From Cephalothrix simula (taxonomy: Eukaryota; Nemertea; Palaeonemertea; Archinemertea; Cephalotrichidae), in NCBI GenBank assembly GCA_035591015.1, contig JAXIUW010220397.1, forward strand, positions 1 through 10,620: 10,620 nt of DNA. Reading direction: 5' to 3'. Within the stretch, counting starts at the first letter, position 1, and each line of letters begins with the position of its first letter. The notes beneath the pieces are model-generated. The model ran no database searches and had not been told where the DNA came from. It saw only the letters and a program-made list of their open reading frames with translations. A program made the position numbers and the translations under genes. Shown one piece after another: positions 1 through 7,144 of this stretch.

Positions 1-547
1 TTAATTAGACAACATTTCGCAAAGAATTTTCAATTTCAGACATTTAATTTAGCGACACCTATTGACAGTTGAACAGCCGTTTTTATTGTATAATGATAAG
101 GCTAATTTGTTACTTGGTATTGTTGTAAACAATATTATTTCTCTATTTTATGTTAGTAAAGGCAATTGGTAGGACCAAGGTACCGTGAAAAAGAAAATAG
201 GTTAGAGACCGTTAGAAGCCTCAGTCCCGCGATATATTTTCGACACTGTGCCAAAAATATAAAAAAAGAGTCCAGACTCTTTACTGTGAAAATATAAGAA
301 TCTTTAAATAATACAAAGCCAAAATAAAACACCGAATTTTTGAAGATTTAATTTTTATTATTTTTACGTTTCGACCCCCACTTAGCGGCCATCTTTAATA
401 CATGTATTACAAAATATAAGAAATATTTCCCATGTTAAACACACGTATTGCATACACAAAGTATACACCCCGGACAGGCATCCCTTTCACACCGTATAAA
501 AAATCCACCGTATCTGTAAAATCAAAAATCGTTTTTCTATCTTTTAG
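1..547 (+). other. Intron sequence upstream of the first visible exon
   Basis: AT-rich sequence with no convincing exon. It ends in a T-rich tract and TTTTAG at 542-547, a good 3' splice site for the exon at 548. A small inverted repeat, AAGAGTC-ca-GACTCTT, lies near 268-283. Earlier exons coding for the membrane anchor and KH region should lie further upstream. Confidence 0.6.
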
Positions 548-698
548 GAACTAATTGAGGAAAAGGTTCAAGAAGATGTTGAATACAGATCAAAAGCTAA
601 TGCTGCTTTAGCTAATCGAACCAAACGTGGTCGACAAAATAAAGGAAATCCGTCTCAACTAGCATTTTTATGGGGTAAAGAGCAAGTTGATGAATTAG
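548..698 (+). CDS. Exon A: end of KH region and basic linker
   Basis: The acceptor TTTTAG precedes 548 and the donor G|GTAATC follows 698. The 151 nt give 50 codons plus one base, so it enters in phase 0 and leaves in phase 1. The translation begins ELIEEKVQEDVEYRSKAN, a charged amphipathic helix of the kind that closes a KH domain in TDRKH/Papi. It is followed by a basic stretch (NRTKRGRQNKGN) and SQLAFLWGKEQVDEL, which leads toward the Tudor domain. Reading past the donor stays open for only 16 more codons of intron-like sequence. The arginine- and lysine-rich linker could contact RNA, but that is inference. Confidence 0.82.
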
Positions 699-3600
699 GT
701 AATCAATCGATCCTGCAAATCGTGTGTCTCTTGATTCTTTGGGACTAAATAGTACCTTAATTGATTTTCTGCCATTTATTTATCTCTCGGCTTTTTCTGA
801 GCTATAATTTAGTCTAGATTAAGATTCCTATTGCTGATTTTAAATGCGTCATGTTATATTTGACCTCGCGCTGCTGAAGCATACCAAATAAAATTCGACA
901 GTGAAACCGTGGTGAAACACCGTGGTCATGCATGCTAAACAATCACTTTTAAGAGACTTCAACTTCGTTTTTACAACTGAGGTACAAAAAACAAGCTTTG
1001 TAACTTCATAGCAGGATTTCTTAAAGCGGCTCGTCATGTAGTTCAGTTTCGGTAATCACCAACCCATTTTTTAAAAGGGCCCTAGTTCTACATCAATATT
1101 TTATATGTCTAATATTTAATCCATCAATTTATTTTCATAGTAATTTTATTTCTGTTTCAGAATTGTATGAGCGTAATCATACGGTTGAATGGCCAACCAA
1201 AGTTGAGGATTATCTCAAAGTATTTGTTTCGGCTGTCGATACTGCTGGACATTTTTGGGTACAGCTTATAACAGATACCGCTTCGGATTTAGATATGCTC
1301 ATTGAAAAAATGACTCAGCTGTATGATACTCCTAATTCAGATGTAAGTTGGTTTCCCGCATACGCATAATATTCCTTGCGGGGCGATACATGTTCAGAAC
1401 ATAAACAATTTGGAAGTAGCTTTTTCGTATCGCGTATACGCGGACAAGCAACATGCAATACGCAGGACGCATATCGTAATTTCGCAAGTTCTCTAATCTC
1501 TAATACGCGCATGCATATGCGTTTCGCAAATTGCATATTGCATGTCGCGTATCCGCATATTACGCAACTTGTGTATCCGCAAGTCGCGAATCTCGTATCC
1601 GCACATTGGAGAATACGCGACTTGCATATCCGCTAAATCGGAACTCGCGTATCCGCACATTGGAGAATACTTGCAATTGCGTATCTGCAAGGTACTAAGT
1701 AGGAAATGCGCGATTTGCGTATTCAAAAGTCGCGTATACGCATGTCGCTTATTCGTTAGTTGTGAAAAGTCCAAAACCTTGGTGAAAATTCGCAAATCGC
1801 GATTCGCGTGACCCCATATACGAAAGAAGTTGTATTTGCGTAATTTTTTATGTGCAGATGCGCGATATCCGCATGCTAGGGAATACGCAATTCACATATC
1901 CGCAAATCTCTTATTCGCATGTCGCGTATCTATAAGTTGTAAAATTGGACAGTGAATCGCGTATCCGCGCATTGAAGAATTTGCGGCATGCATATCCTCA
2001 AGTCGCGATTCTGCAAAGGCACATTGATCTTCCCGCGATATCCCACTGACAACGCACAGGCGTACCCATGTCCCCGTCATATCCCAGCCACATCGCAATC
2101 GCAGATCTATGTCACATTCCAATAGGGAATCATGTCGCTGAAATATCTCCGCTAAAATGAATATCGTTGATACTTTGCTCTCCCTCTATCTCTAGCATGA
2201 GATTTGCGTTATCGCAGAAGTGCATCCATGTCCCTGGGATATCCCAGCGACGTTGCAAAAGCTCATATACATGTAATTGACATGCTTTCCTGGCCTTTCA
2301 TGGAAGTTGCGTAATACGCGTTGCTCGAGTCCTAATTGTATGTCCCATATCAGCATCTAATACGCGGAGACATAACTCGTGGAACATAAACATCTGTAAA
2401 GTAAACTACACTGGTATTCGTTACGCGAATAGCATGTTACGTATCCGCGTGTTAGGGAATACGCGAATTTGTGATATCTATTCAACAAACTGCATGTCGC
2501 GTATATCTATGTATTCTACGGGCAAGCAACATGCGATTCGCGGAACCCATGTAACGTTTCCTAATTTGCGCAAAGTGGAATTCGGCGAAATCATTAACAC
2601 AAACATGAATAAGTTATTAAAGTTTAAGATTCGAACCGCAAATCGTATTTTGTGTATGTGTAGTTTGTGTACGCAACATGCATTTTGCGAGACGCATGTC
2701 GCGTATCTGTAAATTGTGTAATACGCGTTCCGCGAATAGCATACGTGTCCGTATAACATGCAAATTGCGGAAAGACACAAGGTATTTATTTCGCAGAATG
2801 CATGTCGCGTATCCTTAATTTGTAAAATTTGAGAGCAAAACGTTCATGTGGAACCATTAATTGTGAATGCCGTGTTCGCTTACTACAGAATCCGCAAATG
2901 CATGTACTTTATACAATTCGCGACATGCGGTTCCCGGATAACGCGTATCTGTAAATTGTCAAAGCTGACCACTCTATGAGATGCAATTCGTGGAATGCAT
3001 GCTGCGTATCCACTATCAATTGCGGATTGAAGAATTCAAACAAAAAATATGTTTTAGAACGAAAATTTTTCTTAATAATCATATTTAGATTAAATTGTTC
3101 TTTTCAGCATTTGGTGCCTCATTCATTTAACGTTAATGATCTCATTGCTGCTACATTTGAATATGACAAATCATGGTATCGGGCAAGAATTGTAAATATT
3201 CTTGATGATGGTAAATTAGACTTGTATTATGTTGACTTTGGTGACAGCGGAGTGATATCAAAAAATGAAGCACGTGCGTTAAGGTGAGTAACAGTTTCGT
3301 AAAAACTGGAAGGTATATTTTTTTGAATTTTTGAATTGAAAAGGTCGTGTGATGTTAAGAAAAGAAGAAATTATTTTATGTTTAGACATTCATGAATTAT
3401 GCCCGTGTGTCGCTTCTTCGCGTATTGTCTATGTCGATACGTGACATGAAATACGCGACTTGCGAAATGCATAAATCTCTGGGCATCCCTCGTATGTGCA
3501 GAGCTTTATACCTTATGCAAGTTGCACATTGTACATTTGCCATATTGCAGAATGCGCGTATTCTTTAATGTGTGCATACGCGATTCGCGGATTGCATAAC

Positions 3601-5009
3601 AGCGAATCTGGCGTATAGCAGAACCGGGAATCGCACATTACGTATTCGCGTTTTCTGGAGGGATACGCGATTCGCGACTTGCAGATGTACATTAAGCCTT
3701 GGTCAAATTTTAAAACTTACCTAGGCAACATGACTTGCGCATACGCGTCGCGTCTTCAGTAATATGCAGATATGCAAGTCGCGTATCTTCTAATGTGCGG
3801 ATATCCGATTCGCGACTTACCAATTAGGCCTTGCCTTATTCAAATTTTACAACTTACATACGCAACATGTAAATATATGGTACACGTACTTTCAGATAGG
3901 CAAGTCACAAGCCTCAATTGCTGATACGCGATTTGCGACTTGCTCATGCACATTGTATACATGTCTTGGTCAACATGTGAATACGCAACTTGCGGATACG
4001 ACTCAAAAAACGTTTTTTCTTTTTAGGACCGACTTTTTAAGTCTTCCATTTCAAGCTATAGAATGTTATCTTGCTAATATAAAACCAAAAGAGGATTCCT
4101 GGACTGACGAAGCTGGTGAATTTTTTGAAGAGATTACTTATACTGCCAAGTGGAAAGTTATTATGGCTAAAACTATTAATTATACCGAAGTTGAAGATCG
4201 AACAATACCGTGCATCGAGCTCATCGATACCAACAGCCCTAAGGTAATTTTATTATAACTTTATCTTTAAATTTTTCTCGAAATATGCAGTGTTGGGAAA
4301 AGTACGAAATATTTCGTATATTGGCTTTATTGTCCGCTTCCAGAAAGCCAATGATGATAAAATAAAAGATACTGTTGGCTTCAAAAGATGGATTTTCAAC
4401 TGGCTCGTAAATTTATCCTCGGATTTTATTGTACCTCGCGCTTTGCCCTCGGTCGAATAAAAATTCGGTCAAAACTGCCGGCCTTGAAAACCCCCTATTT
4501 TTCATTTAGTATTATTGGTATATTGATTTTAGATACAGTATTTTCAAGGCCCGTAGTTTAAACCAAGGTTTTTGTTGGACCAAGTGCGAATTTTGAAATA
4601 TATTACGCATCACGAAATCAGATAATTATTCGGTTTTTGGAGTGATTCGGTTTTTGTGATTTCTCAAGATTTTCCTCCAAGGGGTACATGATTTTGAGCA
4701 GTGTTATACCCCTGGATATGAGATGTGGACCGTCGGCTTTTGAGTACACTACAATAAATTGTATAGTATAAAGGAATTGTTGACCTCCACCCCTCTTTTT
4801 CTGCATTTGAATAATTTTTACACTTTTTTCAGGACATAAATATTGCTCAAGTTTTAGTAGATAAAGGTTATGCTGATTGGATGAATAAATCGTCGAAGAC
4901 AATTCAAAATGGCGACGGTGACAATGAAAAGAATTGTCAGGATGCAATTGATAATCAAAAAACAAATGTGACAGAAAACGGGGACTCCGTGAACGATGAA
5001 TGCGCCAAG
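548..5009 (+). CDS. papi/TDRKH: Tudor-KH protein (TDRKH/Papi homologue), 3' part, five exons; 5' end outside window
   Basis: The five exons join in one frame to 301 codons, with no stop and matching phases at every junction. Seen in order (fragment numbering): a charged helix resembling the end of a KH domain (1-20), a basic linker (about 21-50), and an extended Tudor domain (about 65-260). The Tudor part shows HFWVQLI at 81-87, the core strands with SWYRARIV at 133-140 and LYYVDFGDSG at 150-159, the helix ALRTDFLSLPFQAIEC at 168-183, and a C-terminal DKGYADWM at 252-259. An Asp/Asn-rich tail follows. From family knowledge, TDRKH/Papi is anchored in the outer mitochondrial membrane, binds symmetrically dimethylated arginines of PIWI proteins through the Tudor domain, and recruits the machinery that trims piRNA 3' ends. 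The N-terminal anchor and most of the KH region are not in the window, so targeting is inferred. A different KH-less Tudor protein is unlikely, because the order KH tail, linker and single Tudor fits this family. Confidence 0.88.
699..1160 (+). other. Intron 1 of the Tudor-KH gene (462 nt)
   Basis: Bounded by GTAATC and TTTCAG. Ordinary AT-rich sequence without the CpG-rich repeat found in the next two introns. One small direct repeat, ACCGTGGT at 906-913 and 919-926, is the only structure noticed. Confidence 0.75.
1161..1342 (+). CDS. Exon B: first half of the extended Tudor domain
   Basis: Acceptor TGTTTCAG before 1161 and a near-consensus donor GTAAGT after 1342. The first two bases (AA) complete a GAA codon begun by the G at 698, after which the frame reads LYERNHTVEWP. 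The exon codes for the N-terminal, SN-like strand of the extended Tudor fold (YLKVFVSAVD, then GHFWVQLI) and the helix DLDMLIEKMTQLYD. HFWVQ and the EKMTQLY helix are hallmarks of this family. It leaves in phase 0, in register with the exon at 3108. Confidence 0.9.
1343..3107 (+). other. Intron 2 (1765 nt), mostly satellite-like repeat
   Basis: Begins GTAAGT and ends TTTTCAG. It is the longest intron seen here, and almost all of it from about 1376 to 3030 is the CpG-rich repeat listed separately. Open frames inside it are translations of repeat words and show no protein family. Confidence 0.85.
1376..3030. repeat. CpG-rich degenerate satellite-like array in intron 2
   Basis: The stretch is written in a small vocabulary of roughly 10-bp words: CGCGTATCC, TATCCGCAA, GAATACGCG and GTCGCGTAT. 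The exact 13-mer GCATGTCGCGTAT occurs at 1540, 1917, 2492, 2694 and 2800, with one-mismatch or shorter forms at 1740 and 2131. A longer unit, CTCG(CG)TATCCGCACATTGGAGAATAC, is repeated at about 1592-1616 and 1644-1670. Another pair, CCATGTCC followed by ATCCCAGC, lies at 2066 and 2226. Many units start with CGCGTATCC and end with GAATACGCG, so they are weak palindromes. CG dinucleotides are far more common than in flanking sequence. No transposase or reverse transcriptase reading frame is visible. Confidence 0.8.
3108..3283 (+). CDS. Exon C: Tudor core barrel
   Basis: Acceptor TTTTCAG before 3108 and donor GTGAGT after 3283; enters in phase 0 and leaves with two bases (AG). It codes for the canonical Tudor barrel: NDLIAATFEYD, SWYRARIVNI, DLYYVDFGDSG and the helix start NEARAL. 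From family knowledge, the aromatic cage that holds dimethylarginine uses aromatic residues of the WYRA and YVDFG strands. These are intact (Trp134, Tyr135, Tyr151/152 and Phe155 in fragment numbering), so ligand binding is expected. The residue after the glycine is Asp157 where many Tudor domains have Asn; I believe TDRKH proteins commonly have Asp there. Confidence 0.93.
3284..4026 (+). other. Intron 3 (743 nt), largely repeat
   Basis: Begins GTGAGT and ends in TTTTTCTTTTTAG. The first ~120 bases are unique AT-rich sequence; the rest carries the same family of CpG-rich words as intron 2. Confidence 0.85.
3405..4010. repeat. CpG-rich repeat in intron 3, three larger units
   Basis: The same word set as intron 2 (GCGTAT, ATACGCG, TTCGCGACTT). 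A higher-order unit starts GATTCGCGACTT at 3669 and 3807, and GATTTGCGACTT at 3930, spacings of 138 and 123 bases. In the first two units the shared order continues: AAGCCTTG or GGCCTTG, TCAAATTTTA.AACTTAC and then GCAACATG. The third unit is shorter and more diverged. No coding potential is seen apart from repeat read-through. Confidence 0.75.
4027..4243 (+). CDS. Exon D: C-terminal half of the extended Tudor domain
   Basis: Acceptor TTTTTAG before 4027 and donor AAG|GTAATT after 4243. Its first base completes an AGG (Arg) codon with the AG at 3282-3283, giving ALRTDFLSLPFQAIEC, one of the most recognisable motifs of extended Tudor domains in this family. It then codes for the SN-like subdomain: a loop (KPKEDSWTDEAGEFFEEIT), strands KWKVIMAKTINYTEV, and TIPCIELIDTNSPK. 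It leaves in phase 0. Confidence 0.92.
4303..4318. repeat. 16-bp perfect palindrome TACGAAATATTTCGTA
   Basis: The sequence equals its own reverse complement over 16 bases and lies about 60 bases into intron 4. It may be the edge of an old inserted element or chance in AT-rich DNA. Confidence 0.6.
4422..4559. repeat. Two adjacent imperfect inverted repeats, possible MITE remnant
   Basis: A palindrome centred near 4443 has ATTTTATTGTACC on the left and GGTCGAATAAAAAT on the right, around CTCGCGCTTTGCCCTC. Directly after it, AAACTGCCGGCCTTGAAAA at 4472-4490 pairs with TTTTCAAGGCCCGTAGTTT at 4541-4559 (17 of 19 bases), with a 50-base loop. No target-site duplication was identified. Confidence 0.5.
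4833..5009 (+). CDS. Exon E: end of Tudor domain and acidic Asn-rich tail
   Basis: Acceptor TTTTTTCAG before 4833, 59 codons in phase 0. DINIAQVLVDKGYADWMNK closes the extended Tudor domain (the family ends in an LV.KGYA motif). A low-complexity polar tail rich in Asp, Glu and Asn follows, ending NDECAK. At 5010 comes GTAGAATAG: either a weak donor (AAG|GTAGAA) or two more codons and a TAG stop at 5016-5018. If it reads through, AATAAA at 5186 would serve as poly(A) signal. I cannot decide between a terminal and an internal exon from sequence alone. Confidence 0.85.
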
Positions 5010-5018
5010 GTAGAATAG

Positions 5019-5692
5019 ACGAATTATAAACTTTAACATCTTTGGTGTGTGGGGAAATGTACTGGGTCCACTATGCAATCCTTAGTCTTAATACCTAACC
5101 ACAGCCTCGACCAATATATGAAACCGTTTTTTTAGTTAAGAGCTATAAACCTTTTGATTTCAAGCATTGTTTTCTCCCAACATGCAATAAAAAGCTTATT
5201 TGAAAATTTCTACGGAATGCCAGCTCACTTTCATGCATTTGATATTTTCTATTGCATTTTGATTTGATTTTTGTGTTTGCATCTTTGCAAAAATTTAGGG
5301 TCGGTTTCAAAAAGTGCGACAAAAAATCGAAGTACATGTAATTTGAAATCGGTGTCACTGTGCGTTTTTTGCACATCTCATTTTAAGGCCTGTACCTCAA
5401 AGCAGCTTCCACCATTTTTAATCTATCTATAGTTCATTTTCTGTACATCTTTCCACTTTTCACCTCGATTAGGAATTTTTATATCATAGTTGCTATACCT
5501 ATTTCTTTGCATTTTCTACCCATGCATTTCATTTTTTTGTATAGTTTTAACCGCTTTTTAGCCTAAACATGCATGCCAGGAACACTGATATATAATACAG
5601 TATTTTAATGTATATATGTATTTTTGTATTGCTATTAACGTCGGAACCTGTTTTTTCGCAATACCTTTTGTATCGCAAGTTTTTCGTTTCAG
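5019..5692 (+). other. Intron 5 or 3' UTR; no exon supported
   Basis: AT-rich sequence. Two acceptor-like sites occur, GTTTTTTTAG before 5136 and AATTTAG near 5299, each followed by a short open frame without recognisable protein character. The stretch ends in a T-rich tract and TTTCAG at 5687-5692. Confidence 0.45.
5186..5191 (+). promoter_or_regulatory. AATAAA, possible poly(A) signal of the short 3' end
   Basis: A canonical hexamer 168 bases after the TAG at 5016-5018. Such hexamers are frequent by chance in AT-rich DNA, so this matters only if exon E is terminal. Confidence 0.25.
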
Positions 5693-5809
5693 CTTTTTCC
5701 ACGATAAATCTCTTCCGGTTTCCATCACTCCTACCAATCGACTAAAAACAAACGGGATAAATTTGGATGATGGAAGCGATAGATCTAAAACGAAAAACTT
5801 GCGATACAA
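5668..5809. repeat. Perfect 22-bp inverted repeat across a splice acceptor
   Basis: The arms at 5668-5689 and 5788-5809 are exact reverse complements (left arm begins TTGTATCGCAAG, right arm ends CTTGCGATACAA), with a 98-base loop. The left arm is the polypyrimidine tract ending one base before C-AG at 5690-5692. The right arm lies in the candidate exon and codes for KTKNLRYN in its open frame. Pairing stops sharply at both ends of each arm. Confidence 0.9.
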
Positions 5810-5846
5810 TAGATTTGTTACTTTAATAGACCCTGCTTCATATTAA
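5693..5846 (+). CDS. Candidate terminal exon; frame does not fit exon E
   Basis: A good acceptor (TTTTTCGTTTCAG) precedes 5693. From 5694 a frame of 50 codons runs to TAA at 5844-5846, with ordinary codon use and polar residues: FHDKSLPVSITPTNRLKTNG, then Ser/Asp/Lys-rich sequence ending VTLIDPASY. To be read in this frame the upstream exon must end with two spare bases, but exon E ends in phase 0; in that phase the sequence reads LFPR and stops. Either a small exon is missing, one T too many sits in the T5 run at 5694-5698, another acceptor is used (after the AG at 5599-5600 the phase fits, but the pyrimidine tract is poor), or the frame is chance. AATAAA lies 237 bases after the stop. Confidence 0.4.
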
Positions 5847-6082
5847 TATTTCTAACTCAGCTATTCTGCTTCCAATTTGCCATTCACGAAATCATGATAG
5901 AAATAATTTTTAATTTTTTAGTTACACTAATAATTGTGATGTTGTGTACCGTTATACGGATATGAATAATCATTCTATATGTAATTAAAATTTTTTTTTC
6001 AAATTTAGCCTTTGAATTGGATTTGTAAATACAGAGTACTACAGAGTACTTTTAAGTTTTACTTTTTGTAATGATTTTTTTT

Positions 6083-6088
6083 AATAAA
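6083..6088 (+). promoter_or_regulatory. AATAAA poly(A) signal
   Basis: Canonical hexamer within TTAATAAAAAATAGAAAA, followed by TTTTC and a T-rich stretch with GT (CGCCTTTTGTTCTGTTTTTTTC) that resembles a downstream element. It would end a transcript containing the 5693-5846 exon. Confidence 0.4.
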
Positions 6089-6211
6089 AAATAGAAAATT
6101 TTCTTAACTGCGCCTTTTGTTCTGTTTTTTTCTATTACTATTCTATTACCTGATTACTATATTGTTCAGTTATTATTCAATTACATCAAATTGACTTTCT
6201 TTTATTTTTAG

Positions 6212-6260
6212 ATCTCCGGTTATTACGATCGAATACCAATTCACCAAATATTGGATCTTG
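6212..6260 (+). CDS. Candidate 49-nt C-terminal exon
   Basis: A strong acceptor (CTTTCTTTTATTTTTAG) precedes 6212 and a near-consensus donor G|GTAAGG follows 6260. The phase is correct from exon E: ISGYYDRIPIHQILDL plus one base. A 69-nt intron (6261-6329) ending in TTTATTTTCTCTTTAG would join the G to AA at 6330, making GAA, then TGA. Reading through instead gives GKAGV and TGA at 6275-6277. The match of phase and good sites supports it; no homologous tail was recognised. Confidence 0.38.
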
Positions 6261-6329
6261 GTAAGGCAGGTGTATGACGTCAACAGAATTTACTTGGTAG
6301 TTGTTTTTTATGCTTTATTTTCTCTTTAG

Positions 6330-6334
6330 AATGA
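6330..6334 (+). CDS. Candidate last coding bases (GAA completed, then TGA stop)
   Basis: After the acceptor TCTCTTTAG at 6321-6329 the bases AA complete Glu with G at 6260, and TGA at 6332-6334 ends the frame. This depends entirely on the 6212-6260 exon being real. No good AATAAA follows closely; ATTAAA occurs at 6612. Confidence 0.28.
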
Positions 6335-7059
6335 GATTATGTGCTCAAAAATTATTTTGCATACACTAATATTGGCAGGAGGATGTCGCTAATGAGCCGT
6401 AAAAGGCCCCCGTGATTTTTCTTGAAAGATGGGGCCTAAAACCCCTTGGCCTTTATGACTCCTTGTGGAAAGCTCTTTTATATATTTGAACGGGTTGTGG
6501 ACGCCGCCGCGGGCCGAAAATGATTTTTTTCCAATTTTGAAAAAATTTAAAATGTGTTGAGGGCCCAAATAGGGCCCAAAATTTTAATTTTCTGAAAAAA
6601 TAATTTCTTGAATTAAAAAAATGCAGCTTTTGGCATGAGGCGACGCTAGGGCAGCGCAACCCTTTTAAAAACATAAACTTGAGGTAGGACTTTCCATTCA
6701 GAATATAAGGGTCAAGCAGTTTAGGCCCCAGCTTTCCAGAAAATCGCGAGAGGCCTTTTCGGCCCATTTGCATGCAACGCCCTGCCACTTTATCCATACA
6801 TTTGTGTATTATTGTATTCTATTATTCATTTGTCACAAAATATGGTCCGTTTTATTTGACCAGGTAACACGAATGTGGGGAATTGTAGGAATGATGAGTA
6901 TCGAGTAATTGGGATGGGGCTCAAAATATTGAACAATTATATAAGGAACCTGTTAACGTAGACTCTCGAAATTCATCAAGCACTAAACGACCGCACCGCC
7001 CCTTGCGTCAAAAAAAACGCTCGTGTAAAGAAAGTTATTTGTGGAGATTGCAATAAATT
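6335..7059. other. No gene supported; GGCCC-rich unique or old repeat sequence
   Basis: From 6380 to 6790 the DNA is richer in GGCCC, GGGCCC and T/A runs than its surroundings, in the manner of an old interspersed repeat. A 114-codon minus-strand open frame (6797 to 6453) runs through it, but its Phe/Lys/Arg-rich translation follows base composition and has no recognised domain. The rest (6800-7059) shows nothing distinctive. Confidence 0.4.
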
Positions 7060-7144
7060 GGCTTTTGGGGTGCCATTTGAGGCAGTCGCGCACTCTGGCT
7101 TACGTCCCTCGTGCCCAACTGCCTCAAATGACACCCAAAATGCC
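7060..7144. repeat. Hairpin with 27-base arms
   Basis: The left arm 7060-7086 (ending GCCATTTGAGGCAGT) and the right arm 7118-7144 (starting ACTGCCTCAAATGACACCC) pair along their length with a few mismatches and a shifted A run; the loop is 31 bases. It is either a tiny foldback element or a short structured RNA. A + strand open frame from 7058 crosses it but shows no domain. Confidence 0.65.

Larger units (their letters stand above)
4244..4832 (+). other. Intron 4 (589 nt) with several palindromes
   Basis: Begins GTAATT and ends CACTTTTTTCAG. It does not contain the CpG-rich array of introns 2 and 3. Three inverted structures within it are listed separately (4303-4318, 4422-4464, 4472-4559). 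Confidence 0.8.

Noticed and set aside
1315-2780. Several open frames on both strands in intron 2 rich in RIRD, YAT, MRI and similar words
   Set aside because: They are translations of the CpG-rich repeat words in different frames. Absence of stops follows from the repeat vocabulary.
1376-3030. CRISPR-like reading of the regularly recurring words
   Set aside because: Repeats are degenerate, overlap each other and lack uniform spacers; the setting is an intron of an animal gene.
4618-5078. Two overlapping minus-strand open frames opposite exon E
   Set aside because: They lie antisense to a well-supported Tudor exon and intron 4, with no domain of their own.
5136-5263. Open stretch after a good acceptor (GTTTTTTTAG)
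   Set aside because: The phase fits exon E, but the sequence lacks a good donor and its hydrophobic, His/Phe-rich translation looks like intron read-through.
5601-5692. Upstream extension of the candidate last exon via the AG at 5599-5600
   Set aside because: It would fit the phase and give a hydrophobic segment, but the acceptor has almost no pyrimidine tract and the segment is what T-rich intron ends encode by chance.
6453-6797. 114-codon minus-strand open frame
   Set aside because: The translation is Phe/Lys/Arg-rich and reflects runs of T and GGCCC; no domain, splice context or plausible promoter. More likely an old repeat.
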